A DNA stretch of 31,136 nt from Candidatus Gastranaerophilales bacterium (GCA_944323945.1 CALUUL010000022.1:1-31136), one strand, 5' to 3'. Positions 19,041-26,083 are shown, counted from the stretch's first letter. The notes: generated from the sequence alone by a model not told the origin. Program-made: numbers and translations.

Positions 19041-20856
19041 TTGCTATTGCACCGTCCTTTCCTGCTGAAGCCATGTTTTTAGCAACTTGCGATTGCTGAA
19101 GAAGTGCTTGTTGTTCTGCCTGTGCACGTGCTTCTTCCTGCATTTTCTTTACTAATTCTTCATATTCGTATTTATTTTTTATCAAATTATCATTAACTAA
19201 ATTTGAAACAGATTTTAAAAGGTCAAGAAATTCATATGCGTTTATTGCTTGAACAAGTTCTGGTTTAATCTGAAGAACTGCATTAAGATACTGTAAAAAC
19301 CTACCAATCGCTTCATACACTTCTGCGTTACACAGTTTTTCAAGTTCACCGTTAAATTTTAACTTATACCACATTTTATTATCCTTCATTGCGGATTCAA
19401 CAATTTGAGGTATAAAATCACCTTCTTTAAGAATTTTTTGTTTATACGCAATTGCTTCTTCAGTATCTTCGGGAAGTTCTTGAACTTCCGAATATGTTTT
19501 GCCGAATAATCCGCAATCAAGAATTATTGATATTGCCCTATGACAGGTCGGTTCAATTTCTTCAGTCTTTTGTTGTGTTAAAAGACCATTAATCGACTTG
19601 CCTCTGATTGACATTCTGTAACTTGATTCAGTAGCAGTCATTTTAGTTTGATTGTTAAAATCAAGAAGTTGGTCAATCTTAAAAATATTTACTATACCTT
19701 TTTCAAGTTGAGGTATTAAGAAATTAACAACTGCTGAAATATCACCTGCTTGCGTAATAGGAAATATTGGAGTTTGGTTGTTTGCAACTGCTTGTTGGTT
19801 AAGAACATTTATTGAACCTGCTGAACGGTTTATAACATTACCTGCAACCAATGCACCCGAAATAACACCAAGTGCAGGGTCAGTTGTTTTCTCAATATTG
19901 TCAACTGCATTGCCTTTTATATAATTAATCATTTTAATTGATGATATTGCAAGTGTACCAGAACTTTCACCATAAACCTGATTATTTACACGAATTGCAC
20001 GGCACATTGCAATAGGCATTTTGTTGTAATAATCAACTTTGAAAACTTTACTCTGCGAATTTTCAATAAACCAATAACCTTTAAACCTTGCCCCGTTCTT
20101 TCCTCTCTTACCCATTACAAAAGAATTATTAGGAAGAACACCATAAACAAGTTTAAATTTCTGATTAAATTTATTGTCTTCAATTGCTCTTTGAATTTCT
20201 TCAGGTAAATTTTTAACAAGTTCTTCAGAATATTCACCGTCTTTATAACAAAATTCTTCAATGATTTGATTTAATCGCCAATGATAAACAGTATAAACAA
20301 CATCAATTTTATTATTTGCACCTTCATCAATACAAGAGTTCCAAACACCAAAAGGTTTAAAAGACAAACAAGATTCAGATTGACCATTTTCAAACTCTTT
20401 TGATTTAAACGTTCCGATTCCTGAAGTTCCATAGCTAAATTGTTCATAACAATATGATTTCAATATACTTTGAAAACCTGAATCAGTTGCGTTCATTTGT
20501 TCAAGAAATACTTCAGTTGCTTTTTTATAAAATGCTGATAAATCAATTCCTTGTGCTTTGTCTTTAATGTATTTTGAAGGTTCAAGAGTAACGGCATTTA
20601 AGTTCCATAATATGCCTGCTAAATAATCACCTGCTTGATTAACTGATGTAAAAGCAGTAGGGTCATTTATAAAAACATCTTTTTGTTCATTTGGTTGCTT
20701 ATTATCCTCAAATTCAGTATTAATTTCATTTGTAATTGCAACATAATTTTGAACATCTTTCCAACGCTCAATATATTTGTTGCGTTCAGTTTTCAATTCC
20801 TTAAAACGCTCAATAACTAAATTTTCTTCTTTTTCTGTTATATCAATTGTGTTCAT
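19030..20856 (-). CDS. Portal / head-tail connector protein, T7 gp8-like
   Basis: 608 aa from ATG 20856, with AAAGGA about 9 nt upstream; a TTG at 20862 is the less likely alternative. The N-terminus is helical (IERFKELKTERNKYIERWKD). It is followed by LAGILWNLNAVTLEPSKYIK, YCYEQFSYGTSGIGTFKSKE and CLSFKPFGVWNSCIDEGANN, the order seen in T7-type head-to-tail connecting proteins. A clip/stem-like middle and a glutamine- and alanine-rich C-terminal helix (MQEEARAQAEQQALLQQSQV) complete it. Length is in the usual range for the family. Twelve copies form the DNA channel at one capsid vertex, binding terminase and then the gp11-like adaptor. It lies after the terminase genes and before the scaffold. 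Confidence 0.85.
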   Translation of the reverse strand: MNTIDITEKEENLVIERFKELKTERNKYIERWKDVQNYVAITNEINTEFEDNKQPNEQKDVFINDPTAFTSVNQAGDYLAGILWNLNAVTLEPSKYIKDKAQGIDLSAFYKKATEVFLEQMNATDSGFQSILKSYCYEQFSYGTSGIGTFKSKEFENGQSESCLSFKPFGVWNSCIDEGANNKIDVVYTVYHWRLNQIIEEFCYKDGEYSEELVKNLPEEIQRAIEDNKFNQKFKLVYGVLPNNSFVMGKRGKNGARFKGYWFIENSQSKVFKVDYYNKMPIAMCRAIRVNNQVYGESSGTLAISSIKMINYIKGNAVDNIEKTTDPALGVISGALVAGNVINRSAGSINVLNQQAVANNQTPIFPITQAGDISAVVNFLIPQLEKGIVNIFKIDQLLDFNNQTKMTATESSYRMSIRGKSINGLLTQQKTEEIEPTCHRAISIILDCGLFGKTYSEVQELPEDTEEAIAYKQKILKEGDFIPQIVESAMKDNKMWYKLKFNGELEKLCNAEVYEAIGRFLQYLNAVLQIKPELVQAINAYEFLDLLKSVSNLVNDNLIKNKYEYEELVKKMQEEARAQAEQQALLQQSQVAKNMASAGKDGAIANAT

Positions 20857-20869
20857 TGTCAATTTTCCT

Positions 20870-21346
20870 TTACCGATAAAGACTTAAATCACCTTTGAAA
20901 TAAATCTGAAAATCTTCGTCTTGATATTCAGAAGGTTGAAAACCTAAAAGTGTAAGCCATTTTTTTATTGTTTCATTTTGTTTGTAGCAATTATCCATAA
21001 TTAATTTATAATCTTTTAACCACTCATTAACTTGTTTTTTTGCTTGTTTTAGAAATGTAATCACATTTCCTTTATGCAAATTATCAGTTGTTAATAGATA
21101 AATTCCTGCTGAATTGTTTTCTTGTGGAATAAGTCCGTAAATTCCAACAGGTTCATTATTGCTTTTTAGTCTGATAAGATAAATGTCTGTATTTTTAATT
21201 GCTTCAAAAACAGAGTTCAAATAATCAGAGTTTTCAGAATATATTTTTTTTAATTCTTTTTTTGTATCTTCGCAAAGATTATTTAAAACTGCTTCGACAA
21301 CGTAAATTGAATTATTGGTTGTTTTATCTAATAATTCACTATACAT
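20870..21346 (-). CDS. T7 gp13-like (DUF2833) GNAT-fold protein
   Basis: 158 aa; ATG 21346 overlaps the previous stop (TAATG), giving coupled translation. A middle strand PVGIYGLIPQ is followed by NSAGIYLLTTDNLHKG, QVNEWLKDYKLIMDNCYKQN and ETIKKWLTLLGF. This order (xVWLLxTD, a basic helix, ...LhNxVdxxNxxxIRWLkxLGF) is typical of the T7 gp13 family, which resembles N-acetyltransferases. In T7, gp13 sits with the internal virion proteins and is needed for infective particles. Here it stands directly in front of the portal. The usual acetyl-CoA loop (RxxGxG/A) is not evident, so enzymatic activity is doubtful. Confidence 0.75.
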   Translation of the reverse strand: MYSELLDKTTNNSIYVVEAVLNNLCEDTKKELKKIYSENSDYLNSVFEAIKNTDIYLIRLKSNNEPVGIYGLIPQENNSAGIYLLTTDNLHKGNVITFLKQAKKQVNEWLKDYKLIMDNCYKQNETIKKWLTLLGFQPSEYQDEDFQIYFKGDLSLYR

Positions 21347-21531
21347 TATCCAAATATCCTACGTATTGAACGACCTTGTTGTGCTTGTAATTCTGCACCT
21401 TTATTTCCACCTTGTGTTTCAAGAAGTCTTGATTTAGCTTTTGCAGTTTCCTTCTTTTCTTCCGTTGCTGAAGAAGTTGATTGTTCTACAACAGGCTGTG
21501 TAACTGTTTTAGGTTTAGAAAATATTCCCAT
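21346..21531 (-). CDS. Small protein ahead of the portal, ends in RRIFG
   Basis: 61 aa; ATG 21531 is preceded by AAGGAGTAAAA, a strong ribosome site. It starts MGIFSKPKTV, continues with a Ser/Thr/Glu-rich linker, and ends with KSRLLETQGGNKGAEL and QQGRSIRRIFG. Small podovirus proteins of this kind (MGxFSKP start, R-LL-T-GG middle, short basic R-xLFG end) often flank portal genes and have no agreed function. It is overlapped by the gp13-like gene. No membrane segment is seen. Confidence 0.7.
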   Translation of the reverse strand: MGIFSKPKTVTQPVVEQSTSSATEEKKETAKAKSRLLETQGGNKGAELQAQQGRSIRRIFG

Positions 21532-21619
21532 TTTTTACTCCTTATGATTTAAAGTGCAATAAAGCCGATGTTTATACACGCACGGCTATTGTGTAAATTT
21601 CAACAAGAAATAATTCTTT

Positions 21620-21883
21620 TTAAACAGGTTCGTTTCCGAATAATGTTCTTTTTGTCTTCTTTTGTGAGCCAAAAAGAGTATTGCCATTTTCTGATTCATT
21701 TGTGTAATAGTTGTAGGTATTTACATTTTTTGCCGTTGAACTATCACTGCCTGAACTTGATGTCGTACTTGTAGTTGTTGTATTTGCTACTGTATTATTG
21801 TTTTGATGTTTAGCTTTTGAGTATTGATAACCTGCAAAAGCCGTAAGTGCTGAAAGTGCAGCTAACATTCCAAGTGAAAACAT
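21620..21883 (-). CDS. Small membrane-anchored protein with a low-complexity middle, ends LFGNEPV
   Basis: 87 aa; ATG 21883 is preceded by AGGAAGGAGCAAAAAAT. Residues 2-19 (FSLGMLAALSALTAFAGY) are one hydrophobic segment. Residues about 27-60 are Asn/Thr/Ser-rich, and TLFGSQKKTKRTLFGNEPV closes the protein with two LFG motifs. It follows the large terminase directly. The single N-terminal helix could make it a pinholin- or virion-type anchor, but there is no lysin nearby to support a lysis role. Its LFG ending is shared with the next gene downstream, which suggests a common partner. Confidence 0.65.
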   Translation of the reverse strand: MFSLGMLAALSALTAFAGYQYSKAKHQNNNTVANTTTTSTTSSSGSDSSTAKNVNTYNYYTNESENGNTLFGSQKKTKRTLFGNEPV

Positions 21884-21898
21884 ATTTTTTGCTCCTTC

Positions 21899-23452
21899 CT
21901 ACAATCTTTGTTGCCAATTTTTATTTATTGTTTTTATCTGATTTGCATTGTAACCAAATTCTTTTGGTGAATATGCAACAGGGCTTGCAAAAGTTAAAGC
22001 AAGAGAATCTGCAAAGTCTGTCGAATGAATTTCTGTACCTTTTACAATATTTTCTTTTTTTTCTAAAGAATAACGTCCTGTCGAATCAGAAACTTTTAAA
22101 TCGGGAATTATCGAAATATCTCTTACAAATTCTTCTATAAATTCTTGGTCTTTGATGTAAACACCGCCTTCTTGCATGTACCATGTACGCAAATTATCAA
22201 ACATTTCTGCACGTCTGTTTGCGTATTTTTTACTGTCATATGCAGAAGAACCAAATTGAACAAGTTCGATTATTCCTGACATACCCTGTGAAACCAAAAT
22301 GTCATAAACGCCTGTACCGTGCCCATAATCAATGAATACACGTGCAGGATTTATTGACTGAATCAATCTCATGACAATTCCTGCAAGTCTGACATTATCC
22401 ATTTTGTCAAATCTATAAAACTTCTGAACAACCCTACCTTGTCTGACAGTTATTATTGTCCTATCTGAACTTCTTGCAGGGTCTATTCCAATAACAATTG
22501 GAAGACCTTCACCTGATAAACCATAATTTTTTCTTGATATTTCAATATAATTTAGAGGTATCAAAGCGTTTGAAGTTGTAACAAATGCTTCTTGAATTGA
22601 TGAAGGATATTCTTGCTTAAACAAATATTCACGACCTTTAAAATCTGAAAGTAACTTTGCCCTTCTCCATGCAAGTTGTTCATCATCAAGATTGTATAAA
22701 TGTTTCAATTCAAGTTCTTCTTCAGTCCATTTAATGGGTTCAATAATTTTTCTTCTATATTCATTTTGTTGATACCACGCATAAAACAATGTCAAGAAAT
22801 CTGATTTTTCATCAAGACCCGATTGAACCATATTATAAAAATATGCACCTTCGCCTGAAGTTCCATTTGCGGTTGATTCAAGAATTAATTCAGATTCAAG
22901 ATTGTCAGGAATTGTTTGAAGCATACCTGAAACAATTTCGTTAGCATTTGACCAAAATGCAACTTCTGAACCATGAAAATAATTGATTGTCATTGAACGA
23001 CCAACAGATTTACTTCCGGCAGTACCAACACGAAAACTTGAATCAGTTGCAAGTGCAAGTTCTTCAGTGCTATCTTTTAACAATGGTATTTTGAAACCTT
23101 CAGGAAGGTTATCATAGTATCGTTTTGTCATTTGAAAAATATTGCGTGCCGAATCTGATTTATCAGCAAGAACGAAAGCATTTTTTGCACGATTAAATAA
23201 AATCTTTGAAAAAAACCTAGCTTCAGTCATTGTGGACATGCCAACTTGACGAGATTTTAAAAAAATTATTTTACAAGGTTTGCCTTGCCTTTTACGTTCT
23301 TCAATTCTTAAATGTGCGTCAAGTTGAATGTTTGAAAAGTTGAAGTTTATAATGCCTTCATTTTTTGTTTTAATTTTTAGAAAATTTTTTGCAAAATATG
23401 GTAAATCGTCTTTTAGTTTTTGAAGTTTTACTATATCAATTGAATTTTCCAT
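21899..23452 (-). CDS. terL: Terminase large subunit (packaging ATPase-nuclease)
   Basis: 517 aa from ATG 23452, preceded by AAAGGTGATT; a GTG at 23458 would add two residues. ATPase: Walker A KSRQVGMST (about 66-74), Walker B NYFHGSEVAFW ending at W167, coupling motif LILESTANGT (about 189-198). Nuclease (RNase H-like): D324 in IGIDPARSSDRTI, D375 in VFIDYGHGTG, D479/D482 in STDFADSLAL. All key residues are present, so it should be active. It pumps DNA into the prohead through the portal and cuts it. The DPARSSDR form belongs to a TerL group common in non-T7 phages, so packaging may differ from that of T7 even though the virion genes are T7-like. Confidence 0.93.
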   Translation of the reverse strand: MENSIDIVKLQKLKDDLPYFAKNFLKIKTKNEGIINFNFSNIQLDAHLRIEERKRQGKPCKIIFLKSRQVGMSTMTEARFFSKILFNRAKNAFVLADKSDSARNIFQMTKRYYDNLPEGFKIPLLKDSTEELALATDSSFRVGTAGSKSVGRSMTINYFHGSEVAFWSNANEIVSGMLQTIPDNLESELILESTANGTSGEGAYFYNMVQSGLDEKSDFLTLFYAWYQQNEYRRKIIEPIKWTEEELELKHLYNLDDEQLAWRRAKLLSDFKGREYLFKQEYPSSIQEAFVTTSNALIPLNYIEISRKNYGLSGEGLPIVIGIDPARSSDRTIITVRQGRVVQKFYRFDKMDNVRLAGIVMRLIQSINPARVFIDYGHGTGVYDILVSQGMSGIIELVQFGSSAYDSKKYANRRAEMFDNLRTWYMQEGGVYIKDQEFIEEFVRDISIIPDLKVSDSTGRYSLEKKENIVKGTEIHSTDFADSLALTFASPVAYSPKEFGYNANQIKTINKNWQQRL

Positions 23453-23461
23453 AATCACCTT

Positions 23462-23872
23462 TTATTTCAATTTGTCGAGAACTTCTGCAAGCCCACCACC
23501 TGTTACTTGGTGTTTATCAACAAAATGACCTGCAAGTTTACCTTTTAATTCAATTGCTTTAATTTCTTGTGAATAATTTCCTTTATCTTTTTTTGCACGT
23601 TCACGAACTTCATCAAGTTCATTAAAACAATCTTTGACAGAATATTTAATTTCATCTTCAAAAACTTCTTGTACATTTGCCTTTACCTGATTTAACCATA
23701 GGGTAATCTTGGGGTTTTTCAATAATTTGTTTACTTCAGAATTGATTGTTGCTTCATTACTACCTTTGCAGTCATAAGCAAAACGATATGCTTCTGCACC
23801 ATTATTACCGTTTATGGCATAACGCAGAACAAATTGTTGTTGTTTGTCTGTCAATGTTGGTAAATCAGCCAT
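23462..23872 (-). CDS. terS: Terminase small subunit
   Basis: 136 aa; ATG 23872 is preceded by AAGAAAGGATTAAA. LTDKQQQFVLRYAINGNNGA and YRFAYDCKGSNEATINSEVN, followed by KLLKNPKITLWLNQ, are typical of the Terminase_2 small-subunit family: an N-terminal DNA-binding helix-turn-helix, then a helical oligomerisation part. The C-terminus (IELKGKLAGHFVDKHQVTGG) also fits. It recognises the packaging site and loads the large subunit, whose gene starts 10 nt downstream. The hairpins at 23893-23990 precede it. Confidence 0.9.
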   Translation of the reverse strand: MADLPTLTDKQQQFVLRYAINGNNGAEAYRFAYDCKGSNEATINSEVNKLLKNPKITLWLNQVKANVQEVFEDEIKYSVKDCFNELDEVRERAKKDKGNYSQEIKAIELKGKLAGHFVDKHQVTGGGLAEVLDKLK

Positions 23873-23892
23873 TTTAATCCTTTCTTTTTGTC

Positions 23893-23918
23893 AAAAAGTG
23901 CGTGAATTTCACGCACTT
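23893..23918 (-). terminator. Intrinsic terminator-like hairpin in front of the small terminase gene
   Basis: AAGTGCGTGA (23896-23905) pairs perfectly with TCACGCACTT (23909-23918) around a 3-nt loop. On the minus strand the hairpin is followed by five U residues. It would stop transcripts from the 133-aa gene and upstream genes before the late block, unless anti-termination acts. Confidence 0.75.
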
Positions 23919-23963
23919 AACCACATTTAAGGGGAATTGGGGATTGAATATGAAATTTAGGAG

Positions 23964-23990
23964 TTCAGGGAGTAAATCTCACTCCCTGAA
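23964..23990. repeat. Strong 10-bp inverted repeat upstream of terS
   Basis: TTCAGGGAGT (23964-23973) pairs perfectly with ACTCCCTGAA (23981-23990), loop 7 nt. It lies 28 nt past the stop of the 133-aa gene in the minus direction. No U-run follows, so it is a poor terminator on its own. Together with the adjacent hairpin it marks a structured non-coding block (23873-24018), a plausible place for a packaging recognition site. Confidence 0.6.
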
Positions 23991-24018
23991 GTGAGAACAA
24001 ACAAGAAATCAGCAGTGA

Positions 24019-24420
24019 TTAAACTGATACAACAACAGTATTAATCGTTTCTTTTTGTCCAAAATAATCACATCTTTTTTGTTTTATTGAAACAACTTCA
24101 CCATTTCTATTGTGAATTTCAATATTTTCGCCATATGTCCAACCGTAAGGTTTCCCTTTTTTAATCTTTATATCATCCGAAGTATAAAGTTTGCGTAATT
24201 GTTCACGGTCAATAATCTTTTCAGCTTTTTTCCCCGAACTTCTTTGTGAATAAATTTCACTTGTCAGTTTGTTTTTTTCAATTAAAACCGTTACATATTT
24301 TATTTTTTTCTTGCAATAAATTTCAAAAATAAAAAGTTTTCTTTCCGTAAACGTATCTATATCTGCAAGAAACCAAACAACTTTGTGCTTGATTTTTGTT
24401 GTACCGTATGTAATAATCAT
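24019..24420 (-). CDS. Protein of unknown function (133 aa)
   Basis: ATG 24420; the upstream AGAGAG is a weaker ribosome site than most here. The protein is basic and appears beta-rich (KKIKYVTVLIEKNKLTSEIY), with YGWTYGENIEIHNRNGEVVS near 92-111, and ends INTVVVSV. No membrane segment, signal peptide or motif is recognised. It stands alone between the A/T-rich tract and the terminase genes, with strong hairpins behind it. Position could fit a late regulator or a packaging-related factor, but nothing in the sequence shows that. Confidence 0.6.
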   Translation of the reverse strand: MIITYGTTKIKHKVVWFLADIDTFTERKLFIFEIYCKKKIKYVTVLIEKNKLTSEIYSQRSSGKKAEKIIDREQLRKLYTSDDIKIKKGKPYGWTYGENIEIHNRNGEVVSIKQKRCDYFGQKETINTVVVSV

Positions 24421-24981
24421 TTATTTCTCTCTTAAAATTCCCACTAAAACTCCTGTAACTTAACGAACATCAACACTTTTTCACCGTTCCCACGACAAAG
24501 CAAACACTTTGTATTGTGCTACTTCAGTTGTTTGTTCAAATTACATTTTTAACTCTAAATAATTTTTTTTTAAAAGTCATGTGTATTTAACAAATACATT
24601 TTTTATTTTGATACAAATTTAAGATTATTGCTTTGTTTCGTACTCTTAATATTTTTTAATAATTTAATTGTTTTTCTTGACAAATTTATTTTACCTGTTC
24701 TATTTTGTAAGTCATCAACGCTTCTTTAACGTGGTACTTTCCGACTTTTTAAAATTAAAAAAAAATGTGTTTTTCCTTAAGATAAAATTTTTATTTATAA
24801 AAATTTTATTATTTTTTTTATTTTATTTTATTTCTTTTATTTTATTTTATTTGCATTGCATTGCATAATTTTTGTATTGCACGCTTTATGCAGTAGCATA
24901 TTTTCTGCATATGCACATTTTATGCGGTGCATATTTTCTGCATATGCAAAGTAAAATGCACATTTAATGCAGTGCATTTAT
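24421..24981. other. Long A/T-rich non-coding tract, candidate origin or control region
   Basis: About 560 bases without a credible gene. From 24540 to 24850 the plus strand is T-rich, with repeated TTTTA pentamers near 24814-24852. It then changes to a TGCA-rich repeat cluster (24851-24980). An easily melted A/T tract next to repeated palindromes is the usual form of a theta-type origin. The same stretch must also hold any promoter for the 133-aa gene. On the minus strand a weak TTGAAC with a CAATAC about 17 bp later lies near 24512-24540. No promoter is assigned firmly. Confidence 0.5.
24851..24980. repeat. Cluster of TGCA-centred direct and inverted repeats (iteron-like)
   Basis: TTGCA occurs three times in tandem (24851-24865). 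Two long direct repeats follow: 24885-24915 and 24919-24948 share TTTATGC, then GCATATTTTCTGCATATGCA, with a 34-bp period. Each ends in the perfect palindrome TGCATATGCA (24906-24915, 24939-24948). A third partial copy (TTTAATGCAGTGCATTTA) starts at 24963. AAATGCAC (24954-24961) and GTGCATTT (24972-24979) are inverted copies. In the minus direction this last pair ends in a short U-run and could also serve as a weak terminator for the membrane-protein gene. Confidence 0.75.
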
Positions 24982-25257
24982 TCATTTATTGGCTATGATA
25001 TTAGTTGCTAAAAAGATTGTAAAAACAACAAGAAAACCACCTAAAATAAAACAAATATTCTGAACAAAACCACCAATCAGACTGCCAACAACCCCAAAAA
25101 CCACCATTAAAATTATACAAATCTGAACACAGTTTTGTTTTTGTTTTATTCCCCAATTTTTGAACATATTTTTTGAAACTTTGCTTATTAAATAAAAAGT
25201 TAAGGCAACTATAAAACCTGCTATTACAATGCCAAAATCACTTATTAATATTTCCAT
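24982..25257 (-). CDS. Small three-helix membrane protein
   Basis: 91 aa; ATG 25257 has AAAGGAAACATCAGAA upstream. Three hydrophobic segments are clear: about 9-27 (GIVIAGFIVALTFYLISKV), 44-64 and 67-87. A basic loop (KNMFKNWGIKQKQN) separates the first two. Size and topology fit a class I holin. However, it lies next to and in the same direction as the repressor, with no endolysin in sight. That placement would also suit a lysogenically expressed superinfection-exclusion membrane protein. The sequence does not decide between these. Confidence 0.7.
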   Translation of the reverse strand: MEILISDFGIVIAGFIVALTFYLISKVSKNMFKNWGIKQKQNCVQICIILMVVFGVVGSLIGGFVQNICFILGGFLVVFTIFLATNIIANK

Positions 25258-25312
25258 TTCTGATGTTTCCTTTATATCTCTTGACTTTTAATATACAGAA
25301 AGGAGTTCATTT

Positions 25313-25420
25313 ATGACAAAGATTGAACTTGCACAAATTCTGTACGCATTACAAAAGGCATATGGAAAAAAGAACGCAACACACCTATTTGAAAAATTAG
25401 TAAAAATCATTGCTTCTTAA
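25313..25420 (+). CDS. 35-aa plus-strand ORF facing the repressor gene
   Basis: ATG 25313 is preceded by AAAGGAG at an ideal 9-nt distance; stop TAA at 25418-25420. Product starts MTKIELAQILYALQKAYGKK and ends LVKIIAS, likely two short helices. It is divergent from the membrane-protein gene and its last 14 nt overlap the 3' end of the repressor gene on the other strand. The strong ribosome site and helical, coding-like sequence support a real gene, though no promoter was found. Function unknown; a regulatory microprotein is one possibility. Confidence 0.5.
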   Translation: MTKIELAQILYALQKAYGKKNATHLFEKLVKIIAS

Positions 25421-25703
25421 TTCCATACTTAATTAAAATTCTGTCAACTTCTTCGAGGACTTCAGTTTTGATGTCCTCAAATTCTGGTGCATTAAATGGC
25501 TCACCTTTACCTGCAAGAAGATAATTTATGTTTATATTAAATGTTAGCAATAGTTTACATAAACTATCTTGTGAAAATTTATTGTTGTCAGATTCCACTG
25601 CTGCAATTCCTGCACGTGAAAGACCGATTTTTTCACCAAAAACTTCTTGTGATAGGTGTAATTCATTTCTGATTTTTTTAAGTCTTGAACCTAGAGTTGT
25701 CAT
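25407..25703 (-). CDS. Cro/CI-like HTH transcription regulator (candidate phage repressor)
   Basis: 98 aa; ATG 25703 is preceded by GGAGTAGAAAA. Residues 5-65 form an HTH_3 (Cro/C1-type) domain: LGSRLKKIRNELHLSQEVFG, then the recognition region GLSRAGIAAVE (27-37), then NYLLAGKGEPF. The short acidic C-terminus (about 72-98) could dimerise; there is no LexA-type protease domain, so RecA-stimulated cleavage is not expected. It is divergent from the early operon across an operator-like inverted repeat, the expected place for a lysis-lysogeny or early-gene repressor that also controls itself. Confidence 0.85.
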   Translation of the reverse strand: MTTLGSRLKKIRNELHLSQEVFGEKIGLSRAGIAAVESDNNKFSQDSLCKLLLTFNININYLLAGKGEPFNAPEFEDIKTEVLEEVDRILIKYGIKKQ

Positions 25704-25738
25704 TTTTCTACTCCGTTTGTATGAAGTTTTGTAAAATA

Positions 25739-25778
25739 TGTATATTGTCGCTTGACATGATGTTAGCGTGAATATACA
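25739..25778. promoter_or_regulatory. Operator-like inverted repeat in the divergent control region
   Basis: TGTATATTGTCGCT (25739-25752) and AGCGTGAATATACA (25765-25778) are 14-bp inverted arms with two mismatches and a 12-bp spacer. The right arm overlaps the -10 and the spacer overlaps the -35 of the rightward promoter. It lies 36 bp from the repressor start. This is the expected target of the HTH repressor; binding is inferred. Confidence 0.75.
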
Positions 25779-25780
25779 AT
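25752..25780 (+). promoter_or_regulatory. Rightward early promoter
   Basis: TTGACA (25752-25757), a 17-bp spacer and TACAAT (25775-25780) form a near-consensus sigma-70-type promoter. The first downstream gene starts at 25907, leaving a leader of about 120 nt. The overlapping inverted repeat would let the repressor block RNA polymerase. Confidence 0.8.
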
Positions 25781-25830
25781 AACATTTGTAATAATTATTA
25801 AATAATTATCTATTTAATTATTACCATAAA

Positions 25831-25869
25831 AACGCAAAAACGGCAAAAATTGACCGTTTCTATTGCGTT
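25831..25869 (+). promoter_or_regulatory. Long hairpin in the early-operon leader
   Basis: AACGCAA plus AAACGG (25831-25843) pairs with CCGTTT (25854-25859) and TTGCGTT (25863-25869): 13 bp with a 3-nt bulge and a 10-nt loop. It lies between the rightward promoter and the first gene. No U-run follows, so attenuation is unlikely. It may be a second operator or a leader RNA structure. Confidence 0.55.
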
Positions 25870-25883
25870 ACTTGTTGTTACTT
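25867..25883 (+). repeat. Paired GTTACTT direct repeats before the RHH gene
   Basis: GTTACTT occurs at 25867-25873 and 25877-25883, one helical turn (10 bp) apart, ending 23 bp before the start of the ribbon-helix-helix gene. Spacing of this kind is typical of RHH protein operators, so autoregulation by that gene's product is plausible but inferred. Confidence 0.45.
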
Positions 25884-25906
25884 AAAAATAGGAGATTTTA
25901 AAGGAA

Positions 25907-26071
25907 ATGAAACAAAGATTGCCAAAAAACAGAGTGCCTGTAAGTGTTTCTATTCCGTTTGATGAGCTTGCAGAAATTGATGAAACTGCATATACATTAA
26001 ACCTGACAAGAAGCGACTTTATTCTTCAGGCAGTACGTGAAGAAATGAAAAAAATAAAAGAAAAACAATAG
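25907..26071 (+). CDS. Ribbon-helix-helix (CopG/Arc-type) small DNA-binding protein
   Basis: 54 aa; ATG 25907 is preceded by AAAGGAA with a tight spacing and by a second GGAG further up; stop TAG 26069-26071. RVPVSVSIPFDELAEIDETA gives the beta strand and first helix, and LNLTRSDFILQAVREEMKKI gives the turn and second helix, the standard RHH layout (the SR-S-F-I-xxAVrEEM pattern). RHH proteins bind as dimers using the strand. As first gene behind the rightward promoter it takes the place of a Cro- or Arc-type early regulator. Direct repeats lie just upstream. Confidence 0.8.
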   Translation: MKQRLPKNRVPVSVSIPFDELAEIDETAYTLNLTRSDFILQAVREEMKKIKEKQ

Positions 26072-26083
26072 GAGTTTACAAAA

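Noticed and set aside
23893..23990. CRISPR-like or toxin-antitoxin RNA repeat
   Set aside because: The two hairpins differ in sequence and there is no spacer or repeat series.
24668..24868. Plus-strand 66-codon ORF rich in Phe and Leu
   Set aside because: It arises from T-rich DNA, lacks a ribosome site, and its sequence is low-complexity; better read as part of the non-coding A/T tract.
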